Part shown: one piece after another, positions 1 through 5,970 of the stretch
Layout of the letters: every line of letters starts with the position of its first letter
How positions within the stretch are numbered: position 1 is the first letter of the stretch
Source: DATEHQ01 sp035279525
Lineage (GTDB): Bacteria; Chloroflexota; Dormibacteria; Dormibacterales; Dormibacteraceae
DNA: 24,005 nt
Assembly: GCA_035279525.1 (NCBI GenBank)
Contig: DATEHQ010000009.1
Location: 1-24,005, forward strand
Direction: 5' to 3'
Made by a program: the position numbers and the translations under genes
Notes under the pieces: model-generated
What the model saw: the letters and a program-made list of their open reading frames with translations, nothing else
Database searches by the model: none
Told to the model about the DNA's origin: nothing

Positions 1-76
1 TGGCTCCGGGACAGGGACTCGAACCCTGAACCTTGCGGTTAACAGCCGCCTGCTCTACCGGTTGAGCTATCCCGGA
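1..76 (-). tRNA. tRNA-Asn (anticodon GTT)
   Basis: Read on the minus strand, a 7-bp acceptor stem (TCCGGGA with TCCCGGA) closes a full cloverleaf. The D arm contains GCTC and GAGC, the anticodon loop is CTGTTAA with anticodon GTT, and the T arm contains the usual GTTCGAGTC loop. The 3' CCA end is encoded in the DNA (positions 1-3, preceded by discriminator G). The lower pair of the anticodon stem appears to be a mismatch. The gene is complete and lies divergent to the polysaccharide genes, so it is probably an unrelated housekeeping neighbour. tRNA genes can serve as integration sites, but no matching attachment repeat was seen in this window. Confidence 0.96.
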
Positions 77-87
77 ACAGACCTCGA

Positions 88-116
88 ATTCTAGAAAACC
101 CATGATGCGGGACGAA
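88..116 (-). promoter_or_regulatory. Possible promoter of the tRNA-Asn gene
   Basis: On the minus strand TAGAAT (93-88) is a good match to a -10 box. It lies about 11 bases upstream of the tRNA 5' end, the right distance for transcription to start just before the mature tRNA. A weak -35 candidate, TTCGTC (116-111), sits 17 bases further upstream. The -35 match is poor, so the call rests mainly on the -10 box and its position. Confidence 0.35.
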
Positions 117-221
117 GTCTCGCCCTAGCGAACCACCCGCCGTACGCCTGAGCATGACCTAATCGGTAGGACCTCTGCCCAAACGCCGCCGCCCTCGCCT
201 ATTGGCTGCTCGCGCGGGCAG

Positions 222-313
222 GCGCAGCATCCTGCGCAGGGACGGCAGCCCGAACGCAGGAGGGGCGCCGACGGGACTCGGCGGGTTCGACCCGTAAGGG
301 CCGATCAACGGTC
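222..313 (+). repeat. Run of short hairpins in the leader region
   Basis: Short inverted repeats follow one another. GCGCAG/CTGCGC (222-237) has a 4-base loop. GCCGA/TCGGC (267-282) has a 6-base loop. GGGT/ACCC (283-293) has a TCG loop and GGCCG/CGGTC (299-313) has a 5-base loop and one G-T pair. Individually such hairpins are expected by chance in GC-rich DNA; their spacing in series is what is notable. No T-tract follows, so they do not look like terminators. Confidence 0.4.
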
Positions 314-339
314 TGCCGCCCCGCCAAAGGAAATCCAAA

Positions 340-421
340 GACGGCCCGGGCGTTGCGCCAGGGCGCCAGCATCGTGCAGCCACTGGCGCCGCGGAAGATC
401 TGACGCGATCCCTGGGCCGTC
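340..421 (+). promoter_or_regulatory. Nested inverted repeat, candidate structured 5' leader
   Basis: GACGGCCC (340-347) is perfectly complementary to GGGCCGTC (414-421), and the helix can extend through one G-T and two G-C pairs to 350/411. Nested inside is a perfect 8-bp hairpin, GGCGCCAG (362-369) with CTGGCGCC (383-390). The outer helix ends 12 bases before the AAAGGAG ribosome-binding site (434-440) of the epimerase gene. The geometry suggests a folded RNA leader or cis-regulatory element. A DNA operator or chance pairing in GC-rich sequence remains possible. No U-tract follows, which argues against an intrinsic terminator. Confidence 0.45.
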
Positions 422-445
422 TCACTTCAACCGAAAGGAGCGCCA

Positions 446-1381
446 ATGCGAGCGGTCGTCACCGGGTCGGCGGGATTCATCGGCTCGCACCTGTGCGACC
501 GGCTCCTCCGTGACGGCCACGACGTGGTGGCCGTAGACCGCCTCGGCGCACGCGCCGACGCACGCCTCATCCACCGATCGCTCGACCTGGCGGAGGATGA
601 CCTCAAGGCCGCCCTCGACGGAGCCGACGTCGTCTTCCACCTGGCCGCGCGGTCCGGCCTCCGCAACGCCGACCATCGCGGATTCGACGAATTCGTCCAC
701 GACAACCTGGTCGCGACTCAGCGCCTGCTGGACGCGGTCGCGAGGGTTCAGATCGGCCGTCTCGTGTTCGCGAGCAGTCACGCCATCTACGGGGAGGCGG
801 AGCGCCTGCCGACAAAGGAGTCGGCGATTCCTCGACCGCTCTCGTCGGAAGGTGTCACCAAGCTGGCGGCCGAGAGTCTCGCGCTCGCATACGGCCGCAA
901 CTACGGGGTTCACGTGAACGTGCTCCGCTATTTCAGCGTCTACGGCCCGCGCCAGCGCCCGGACATGGCGGTCGCCAGGTTCCTGGACGCCTTGACCGGC
1001 GACCACGAGATCGCGATCTACGGCGACGGGGAGCAAACCCGCGACTTTACCTACGTCGCCGACGTGATCGAAGCCACGGTCCGCGCGGCCACGACGGATT
1101 CCACAGGCGAGATCCTCAACATCGGCGGGGGCAGCAGGGCGACGCTCAATGAGGTGCTCACCGCACTCGAGGACATCACAGGGCGCCGCGTCCGCCGAAG
1201 GTACCTGCCCGCCAAGCCAGGCGACCAGCGCCACAGCGCGGCATCGATCAACAAGGCAAGGCAGTTGCTCGGGTGGGAGCCAAGGGTGGGTCTCCGTTTG
1301 GGCCTCGCCCAGCAGTGGAGCAGCTTTCGCAACGCCGGCCGCAACGGGTACGGAGCCGCCCGGGAGGCCGTAACCGTCTGA
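446..1381 (+). CDS. NAD-dependent epimerase/dehydratase-like protein (extended SDR) with altered catalytic Tyr
   Basis: This 311-aa protein has the size and layout of extended short-chain dehydrogenases that epimerise or dehydrate nucleotide sugars such as UDP-glucose. The N-terminus has the Rossmann motif GSAGFIG (residues 7-13) and an acidic D31 after the second strand. HLAAR (65-69) and SSHAIYG (110-116) match family motifs, as does the later Y-GDGEQTRDFTYV-D region that binds the sugar nucleotide. The start is fixed by AAAGGAG at 434-440. In the active site the usual YxxxK reads E135-G-V-T-K139: the lysine is present but the catalytic tyrosine is glutamate (codon gaa at 848-850). It is the first gene of a plus-strand group with PilZ and the initiating sugar transferase. 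It may supply a sugar precursor, but the missing Tyr makes normal catalysis uncertain; a binding or regulatory role is possible. Confidence 0.9.
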   Translation: MRAVVTGSAGFIGSHLCDRLLRDGHDVVAVDRLGARADARLIHRSLDLAEDDLKAALDGADVVFHLAARSGLRNADHRGFDEFVHDNLVATQRLLDAVARVQIGRLVFASSHAIYGEAERLPTKESAIPRPLSSEGVTKLAAESLALAYGRNYGVHVNVLRYFSVYGPRQRPDMAVARFLDALTGDHEIAIYGDGEQTRDFTYVADVIEATVRAATTDSTGEILNIGGGSRATLNEVLTALEDITGRRVRRRYLPAKPGDQRHSAASINKARQLLGWEPRVGLRLGLAQQWSSFRNAGRNGYGAAREAVTV

Positions 1382-1404
1382 CCGGGGCTTATGCTGGCGG
1401 CGCC

Positions 1405-1734
1405 TTGTCCGATCGAAGGCGCTATCCCCGCATCCAGACCGACGTGGTCTGCCGACCGGCCGGCTCGGCCTTGTTTCACCACCGCCGGAACACGCAAGAC
1501 ATCAGCCTTGGCGGCATGCGCGTCTACACGGACGAGGACTACGCCCTTGGGAGCCGGCTCGACCTCGACGTCCAGATGCCGGACGAGTCCTGGGTTCGGT
1601 GCTGGGCGACCGTGGTCTGGCGGGCGGAGCTGGGCGCGGGGGCGCCCGCGAGGTTCGACGTCGGCCTCCGCTTCACCGACATGGAGCCGGCCGACCTGCA
1701 GCGCCTGGCGAGCGTTCTGATCAGGACCCGCTGA
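1405..1734 (+). CDS. PilZ domain protein, likely c-di-GMP receptor
   Basis: The 109-aa product is essentially one PilZ domain. It carries both c-di-GMP-binding signatures: RxxxR (R5-R-Y-P-R9) and (D/N)xSxxG (D32-I-S-L-G-G37), followed by beta strands ending in VGLRFTDM. I chose the TTG at 1405 because it places the RxxxR motif right after the N-terminus, as in other single-domain PilZ proteins. An in-frame GTG at 1273 would add 44 residues read from inside the epimerase gene and is less likely. The Shine-Dalgarno is weak. It lies 23 bases after the epimerase and before the initiating sugar transferase. The inferred role is to link c-di-GMP level to polysaccharide assembly by protein contact. 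Confidence 0.85.
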   Translation: MSDRRRYPRIQTDVVCRPAGSALFHHRRNTQDISLGGMRVYTDEDYALGSRLDLDVQMPDESWVRCWATVVWRAELGAGAPARFDVGLRFTDMEPADLQRLASVLIRTR

Positions 1735-1743
1735 CCGACGCCG

Positions 1744-1833
1744 ATGTGGCAGTTCCTCGCCGGCGTGTTGGTCGGAACGCTCATCGGAGTCCTGGTGATG
1801 GCGGCACTCGTCGCCGCGGGGCGCAGGCCATAG
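1744..1833 (+). CDS. 29-aa single-span membrane microprotein
   Basis: An ATG-TAG frame of 29 codons starts nine bases after the PilZ stop codon. The product begins MWQFLAGVLVG and is one continuous hydrophobic helix (about residues 3-26) with glycines at spaced positions, ending in a positively charged GRRP tail, so an N-out/C-in topology is likely. Its layout recalls the tiny DUF3789-type membrane proteins (short hydrophobic helix with GxxxG-like spacing), but this is a resemblance by eye. Third codon positions are GC-rich as in neighbouring genes. No strong ribosome-binding site is visible, so translation may depend on coupling to the PilZ gene. Function unknown. Confidence 0.5.
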   Translation: MWQFLAGVLVGTLIGVLVMAALVAAGRRP

Positions 1834-1947
1834 CGTCCTAGTCGGGCCGGGACAGTTGACTCGCGTGCCAAATGCGCGACGGGCCCGCCGGATCGAAATG
1901 CCCATTCAAACGAGATCGCCGGGCAGGTAGCTTGCCAACCTGAAGGG

Positions 1948-2622
1948 ATGCTGCGTGCACAGAGGCTTGGCCGCCGCGAATCAGCGTTTGCGATTCCGCG
2001 CGTTGATCGGACTTTCTTTCCTTACGAAGCCACGGGCAAGCGGCTGCTCGACATCGTCCTCGCCGCGATCGTGCTGGTTGCCACCGCGCCGCTGTGGCTG
2101 GCGATCGTCCTGGCCATCCGCTTCGACTCGGCAGGGCCGGCGATCTTCGTCCAGCAGAGGGTGGGCCTTCGCGGGCGGAGATTCAGCTTCTACAAGTTCC
2201 GATCCATGTACGTCGACGCGGAAGCCCGGCTTACCGAGCTGCAGTCGAGCAACGAGGTCACGGGGCCGGTCTTCAAGATGCGCACCGACCCGCGAGTCAC
2301 CCGCATCGGCCTCATCCTGAGGCGCACCAGCCTCGACGAGCTGCCGCAGCTCCTCAATGTGCTCAAGGGAGACATGAGCCTGGTGGGCCCACGGCCGCCC
2401 CTGCCGCGAGAGGTGGAGCAGTACCGCCCCAGCGACGCGGTCAGGCTGACGGTGAAGCCGGGCCTCACGTGCCTCTGGCAGGTCAGCGGCCGATCGACGA
2501 TCGGCTTCGACGAGTGGATGGAGCTGGATCGCGAGTACGTCCGCAACCTGTCGCTGGGCCTGGACCTTCGGATCCTCTTCCGCACCGCGGCCGCCGTGCT
2601 CACGATGCGGGGCGCGTACTAG
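1948..2622 (+). CDS. Initiating sugar-phosphate transferase (bacterial sugar transferase family)
   Basis: This 224-aa protein matches the catalytic-core form of monotopic phosphoglycosyl transferases (WcaJ/EpsL/WbaP C-terminal type). These move a sugar-1-phosphate from a nucleotide sugar to undecaprenyl phosphate, the first step of repeat-unit synthesis at the inner membrane. Seen features: KRLLDI and a membrane hairpin (about 31-57), QQRVG, YKFRSM, the catalytic D130-E131 in TSLDELPQ, then SLVGPRPP, KPGLTCLWQVSGRS and FDEWMELD. It lacks the N-terminal multi-span region of WbaP-type enzymes. GAAGGG abuts the ATG, too close for a normal Shine-Dalgarno; an upstream stop excludes a longer frame, so translation may be leaderless or atypical. 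Sugar specificity cannot be read from sequence. Confidence 0.95.
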   Translation: MLRAQRLGRRESAFAIPRVDRTFFPYEATGKRLLDIVLAAIVLVATAPLWLAIVLAIRFDSAGPAIFVQQRVGLRGRRFSFYKFRSMYVDAEARLTELQSSNEVTGPVFKMRTDPRVTRIGLILRRTSLDELPQLLNVLKGDMSLVGPRPPLPREVEQYRPSDAVRLTVKPGLTCLWQVSGRSTIGFDEWMELDREYVRNLSLGLDLRILFRTAAAVLTMRGAY

Positions 2623-2629
2623 CGAAGAC

Positions 2630-3913
2630 CTAGCCGGACCCTCCGAGCAGGCCCTGCATCACTCCGAACCCCGTCTTCCGGGTGGCGTCGTCATGTTGGA
2701 CCAGTCCCCAATAAGCCGCCACCGCCACCGCCCCTGGGCAGCACGTCATCGAGTTGTCGTCGCGCAGGTTGTAGAACTGGGCCATCGCCGGGTACCCGGC
2801 TTCGGTCAGACCGGCGGTGACGAGCGCCTGCTGCTGCGGGTCTGAGACCGAGTTCTCCTGCACCCCGTACTCGCCGAGCCATATGGGTTTGCCGCCCTGA
2901 CCGTGGCTGAGGAGGGTGTTGTGGGTGAAGAGGGCCGCAGCCACCGGGTCAGACCCATAGTCGTGATAGGAGGCGATGTCGAAGCTGTTGCCCCCGCCGT
3001 CCTGGTAGATCGAGTCGAGGAAACCGCAAGTGGCGCAGCTCGGCGCTCCCATCTCGACCAGCACCCCAGGGCTGACAGCTTTGACCGCGGCGTAACCGGG
3101 GATCAGGATGTCTGTGACGTAGGCCTGGTCGCCTGCGCTCCAGTAGTGCGCCGCTTGGCCCGAGTCGGGCTCGTTCCACATCTCGATCACCGGGAACGTC
3201 GATCCGTAGTGCTGCATGAACGCGGTCACGAACGCCGACCAGTCCGCCGGCGCCGGCGCTGAGGTTGCGCTGGCCGCCGCCCACGACGGCGTGTAGACGA
3301 GGACCGGCTGCAGCACAACTCCGTGCGACCTCGCCGCGGAGACGATCGCGTCGGCCCGCGTCCAGTCGAAGCCGCCTCGAGTGGGCTCGATGAGGGGCCA
3401 CGGAAACTCGAGCCGCACGTCGGCGACGTTGAGGGCGTGGGCGGCAGCCAGCTCGGCGTCGACAGTCGTCATCGGATTGGCGTTCTGGTAGCAGTTGGGC
3501 GCCACGCACCACCATCCGTCCGGGTTGGGTCCGGCGTAGCGCCACGGCCGCATGGCCGGCTCGGCGTTGATGCCGCCGCTCCGGACCGTACCGGCAGGGG
3601 TGGGGGAGGGGCTGGCAGGGGGCGGCGTAGCCGGCGCCGTGTTGCTGGGTGAGCTCGACGGGGTACCTCCGCCCGCCGGCGGGCTCGACCCGTGGGACGG
3701 TGAAGCGCTGGGCTGGCCCGGCTTTGGCGAGGCTCCGCTACCCGAGCTCCCTGGCGAGCTCGAGTTGGTCGGGCCGGGGCTCAGCTGCGCCACCGGAGTG
3801 GCTGCATTGGGTGCGCTCTGCTTGGCGGCCGCGCGGCCGCAGCCGGCGGCCACGATTAGGAGAACGAGGGCGCAAACCAGGCAGCGGGCCAACGCCCCAA
3901 ACCCAACCCGCAT
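2630..3913 (-). CDS. Lipoprotein glycoside hydrolase, clan GH-A TIM barrel
   Basis: The 427-aa protein starts with a lipoprotein signal: charged start, hydrophobic stretch and lipobox VAAGC with C25 as the lipidated residue. Residues 26 to about 110 form a low-complexity Pro/Ser/Gly/Thr linker. The remainder is a TIM-barrel glycosidase. MWNEPD supplies the acid/base E248 and WLGEYG the probable nucleophile E348, 100 residues apart as in clan A families (GH5/GH39-like). Motifs such as VRLEFPWPLIEPTRGGFDW are typical of these enzymes. It should act outside the cell, anchored to the membrane, on a beta-linked glycan. It converges on the sugar transferase with a 7-bp gap. Its substrate may be the locus's own polymer (inference). 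Exact GH family is not resolved. Confidence 0.88.
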   Translation of the reverse strand: MRVGFGALARCLVCALVLLIVAAGCGRAAAKQSAPNAATPVAQLSPGPTNSSSPGSSGSGASPKPGQPSASPSHGSSPPAGGGTPSSSPSNTAPATPPPASPSPTPAGTVRSGGINAEPAMRPWRYAGPNPDGWWCVAPNCYQNANPMTTVDAELAAAHALNVADVRLEFPWPLIEPTRGGFDWTRADAIVSAARSHGVVLQPVLVYTPSWAAASATSAPAPADWSAFVTAFMQHYGSTFPVIEMWNEPDSGQAAHYWSAGDQAYVTDILIPGYAAVKAVSPGVLVEMGAPSCATCGFLDSIYQDGGGNSFDIASYHDYGSDPVAAALFTHNTLLSHGQGGKPIWLGEYGVQENSVSDPQQQALVTAGLTEAGYPAMAQFYNLRDDNSMTCCPGAVAVAAYWGLVQHDDATRKTGFGVMQGLLGGSG

Positions 3914-3921
3914 AGGGCGCT

Positions 3922-3948
3922 ATTCTGCCCGGCCCGGGCACTTGGCAA
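3922..3948 (-). promoter_or_regulatory. Possible promoter of the lipoprotein hydrolase
   Basis: On the minus strand TTGCCA (3948-3943, five of six to a -35 box) and CAGAAT (3927-3922, four of six to a -10 box) are separated by 15 bases, slightly short. The -10 ends only 8 bases before the start codon at 3913, so the transcript would be nearly leaderless, in line with the absence of a Shine-Dalgarno. Confidence 0.25.
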
Positions 3949-3962
3949 CAGGTGCGACCTGT
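3948..3962. repeat. Perfect inverted repeat in the divergent intergenic region
   Basis: ACAGGT-GCG-ACCTGT is a perfect 6-bp inverted repeat with a 3-base centre. It lies in the 179-bp space between the divergent hydrolase and Wzz-like genes and overlaps the candidate -35 box of the hydrolase. Its size and position fit a dimeric regulator's operator. Function is inferred from position only. Confidence 0.35.
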
Positions 3963-4033
3963 CCCGCCGGACTTCAGGACTCCCGCCTCATGTGTGACCC
4001 GGGATGGAGCCATAGCATGGGCAATCATCGCCT

Positions 4034-4050
4034 CGCGCCGATCTGGCGCG
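4034..4050. repeat. Inverted repeat CGCGCC-GATCT-GGCGCG
   Basis: A 6-bp perfect inverted repeat with a 5-base loop lies 43 bases before the Wzz-like start codon. It could be a leader hairpin or operator. In GC-rich DNA such repeats also occur by chance. Confidence 0.25.
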
Positions 4051-4092
4051 GCCGCCTGACGCGTCCGGACTACTTCTCACAAAGGAATCAAG

Positions 4093-5076
4093 TTGGGTCG
4101 ATACCTCGAAATGCTGTTCCGGAACTGGATCCGCTTCGTCGTGATCCTCGTCCTCTTGCCCGGGCCGGTGAGCATCGCCACTCTCATCTACTTCCGCACC
4201 TACCAGGCGACCACCAACATCTGGGTCCAGGACCCGACCTACATAGGATCCGACGTCAACGTGATCGGCACGAACAGCGTCCCTGGTTGGAACCAGTACC
4301 TGACGCCGGCGCAGAACGAGACCGACGACCTCGGGCAGTACCTGCAGACCAAAGCGTTCCTGGATGCGGTCGGCGTCGAGCTCAAGCAGAACGGCGTCGC
4401 CGACGCGACCGAGCGCGACAAGTTGATCTACTCGATCCCCAGGAACCTGCATGTGACGCCGATCGGTTCGCACCTCGTGTCGATGACTTTCTCGTGCGAC
4501 AAGGCGGCCTACTGTGCCAGCGTCCTGAGCGCGACCATCACGGTGTTCCAGGACCTCCTGGTCCAGGCGCTCAAGAACCAGGAACAGCTTTCCACCTCGT
4601 TCTTGCAAAGCCAGCTCGTGAGCGCCCAGCAGCGGAGCGACTCCGCGGAGGCCGCGCTCGAGAGTTACAAGAACACGCATCCGACGACGGCGGTGCCGGA
4701 CTCCGGCACCATCTCGGGCAACCCTGAGCTGGACAAGCTGGTCTCGGCGGTCAGCCAGGCCCGCGAGAAGGTGTCGCAGCTGCAGAACCAGGTGGCCTCG
4801 GCCCAGTTCACCTTCGCGGCGGCCGACAGCTTCATCAAGACGAATACGCAGGTGGTGGACCAGCCGCGGATCACCTCCGGCGGGTTTCTCGGTGATGGCG
4901 CCAGCGTTCGCCGGGCGGCGTTGGTCTGGGTCGCGGCTCTTGGCGTCGCGGCCGTGTACCTCGTCCTGCTGGTCTGGACCGACAAGACCGCGCGCGACAC
5001 GCGCGAGATCGTGAGCAGGCTCAACGTTCCGGTTCTGGCTACCGTGCCTTTGCTGACCGCGAAGGAGATGTTCTAG
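4093..5076 (+). CDS. Wzz-like chain-length / polysaccharide co-polymerase protein
   Basis: The 327-aa protein has the form of polysaccharide co-polymerases that control chain length with a Wzy polymerase. One membrane span lies near the N-terminus (about 15-34) and a second near the C-terminus (about 275-295). A long periplasmic or extracellular part between them is rich in coiled coil (about 150-240, with SQAREKVSQLQNQVASAQ). The TTG start is supported by AAAGGA (4081-4086) with six-base spacing. It overlaps the next gene by one base (TAGTG), and that neighbour is a CpsD/BY-kinase-like ATPase. This is the split transmembrane/ATPase arrangement seen in Gram-positive CpsC-CpsD pairs. The N-terminal part has diverged from standard Wzz domains, so the call relies on topology and context. 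Confidence 0.8.
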   Translation: MGRYLEMLFRNWIRFVVILVLLPGPVSIATLIYFRTYQATTNIWVQDPTYIGSDVNVIGTNSVPGWNQYLTPAQNETDDLGQYLQTKAFLDAVGVELKQNGVADATERDKLIYSIPRNLHVTPIGSHLVSMTFSCDKAAYCASVLSATITVFQDLLVQALKNQEQLSTSFLQSQLVSAQQRSDSAEAALESYKNTHPTTAVPDSGTISGNPELDKLVSAVSQAREKVSQLQNQVASAQFTFAAADSFIKTNTQVVDQPRITSGGFLGDGASVRRAALVWVAALGVAAVYLVLLVWTDKTARDTREIVSRLNVPVLATVPLLTAKEMF

Positions 5077-5831
5077 TGCGGGTGTATCCCGAGACCGGGC
5101 CGGCGAAGCAGCTGCCCGACGCGTCTGAGTCGCTCGACACGGCCCTCAGCCCGCGCAACTCGCTGCCCGGCTACGTAACCCGCGCCGACGAGGTCGCTCA
5201 GCCGGTCGTCCTGCCGCCGCGGTTCATCGATCGCTGCCGCCAGGCCTACCTCCGGATGGCACACGACCAGTCCGCCGGACCGCGACAGATTGGCATCACC
5301 AGCGCGCTCTACGGCGAGGGTAAGACCTCGATAGCGATCGGCATGGCCACCGCCATCGCCGCCGACACTCGCGAACCGACCGTCCTGGTCGAGTGCGACC
5401 TCGAACATGCGTCGTTCGACCAGTACTTCGGATTCGCGCCGACGCCTGGGCTCAGCGAGTGGCTCGATGGCGAGGCGCGCCTTCGCGTCCTTCGTGCCGC
5501 GCCACTGCCCAACCTCTTCGTGATCCCGGCGGGCGCCCGGCCGGAGGACCCCGCGCGACTTTTCTACCAGCTGAGCGAGAGCCGGCTGATGGGCGAGCTT
5601 CAGCCGCGCTTTGCGAACATCGTGATCGACCTCCCGCCGATCCTGGACATTGCCTACGGCTCGCTGGCGTCCAAGCTCGCGGAGCAGATCGTGCTCGTCG
5701 CCCGCTACGGCGTGACGCTGGTCGACGACCTGGAGAAGGTGTCGTTCTTACTCGGACGCGAGCGGCTGAGCGGCATCGTCCTCAACAGCACCGAGTACCG
5801 CACTCCGGGGTGGCTGCGCAGGCTGCTTTAA
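5076..5831 (+). CDS. CpsD/BY-kinase-like P-loop ATPase, degenerate
   Basis: This 251-aa cytoplasmic protein resembles bacterial tyrosine kinases paired with Wzz/CpsC proteins. The Walker A loop is YGEGKTS with K83-T84 and Walker B is IVIDLPP with D185. The Walker A' motif, normally hhhDxDxR, reads LVECDLEH (E106, D108, E110), so the first Asp is Glu and the Arg is absent. The C-terminus (NSTEYRTPGWLRRLL) has one tyrosine and no tyrosine cluster, which canonical BY-kinases autophosphorylate. GAAGGAG (5061-5067) precedes the GTG start. It probably still binds nucleotide and acts with the upstream membrane protein in chain-length control, but kinase activity is doubtful. Confidence 0.82.
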   Translation: MRVYPETGPAKQLPDASESLDTALSPRNSLPGYVTRADEVAQPVVLPPRFIDRCRQAYLRMAHDQSAGPRQIGITSALYGEGKTSIAIGMATAIAADTREPTVLVECDLEHASFDQYFGFAPTPGLSEWLDGEARLRVLRAAPLPNLFVIPAGARPEDPARLFYQLSESRLMGELQPRFANIVIDLPPILDIAYGSLASKLAEQIVLVARYGVTLVDDLEKVSFLLGRERLSGIVLNSTEYRTPGWLRRLL

Positions 5832-5841
5832 GGAAGAGGAA

Positions 5842-5970
5842 GTGGCCTTCTTCGCCGTCCTGGGCCTGATCCTCTTGCTCGGCATCGCCGGTCGCAAGCC
5901 GAGTCGCGGCGCCTACACCCTCATCGTCATCGCGGCGGTTGCCGCGTCGATCTACGAGTACCTTCAGTGA
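5842..5970 (+). CDS. 42-aa two-span membrane microprotein
   Basis: A GTG-TGA frame of 42 codons is preceded by a strong ribosome-binding site (GGAAGAGGA, 5832-5840) right after the ATPase stop. Its stop overlaps the next gene's start as GTGA (5967-5970). The product has a hydrophobic helix (about 2-16), a short basic loop GRKPSRG (17-23), and a second hydrophobic helix (about 25-37) ending YEYLQ. This predicts a hairpin with the basic loop in the cytoplasm. Ribosome-binding site, coupling and GC-rich third positions argue that it is translated. Its place between the chain-length ATPase and the polymerase suggests an accessory role in that membrane complex. No family recognised. Confidence 0.7.
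   Translation: MAFFAVLGLILLLGIAGRKPSRGAYTLIVIAAVAASIYEYLQ

Larger units (their letters stand above)
77..445. other. 369-bp gene-free region with clustered inverted repeats
   Basis: No convincing coding sequence is present: open frames here have poor codon structure and no start site. The left end probably carries the tRNA promoter. From about 222 to 421 there are several short inverted repeats and one long nested one. They lie directly upstream of the epimerase gene and could form a structured 5' leader or a regulatory RNA. No riboswitch family could be matched by eye, and no clear promoter for the plus-strand operon was found. Confidence 0.6.

Noticed and set aside
282..294. T-arm-like hairpin CGGGTTCGACCCG as a tRNA remnant
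   Set aside because: No acceptor, D or anticodon arms surround it and there is no CCA end. It is best read as one hairpin in the leader region.
340..421. Intrinsic terminator or known c-di-GMP riboswitch
   Set aside because: No T-tract follows the hairpins, and the conserved GEMM-I/GEMM-II sequence blocks were not found. Kept only as an unassigned structured region.
422..1234. Long minus-strand open frame (270 codons) opposite the epimerase
   Set aside because: It is an antisense shadow produced by GC-rich third positions. The plus strand carries recognisable SDR motifs and a good ribosome-binding site; this frame has no family features.
1273..1404. Upstream GTG start for the PilZ gene
   Set aside because: The extra 44 residues come from an alternate frame inside the epimerase and are Arg/Gly-rich. 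The PilZ RxxxR motif sits at the N-terminus when TTG 1405 is used.
1856..1861. TTGACT as a -35 box for the sugar transferase gene
   Set aside because: No acceptable -10 hexamer lies 16-18 bases downstream, so the match alone is not enough.
3552..4727. Plus-strand open frame of 391 codons
   Set aside because: It runs across the antisense of the lipoprotein, the intergenic gap and an alternate frame of the Wzz-like gene. The Arg/Pro-rich product has no family features.
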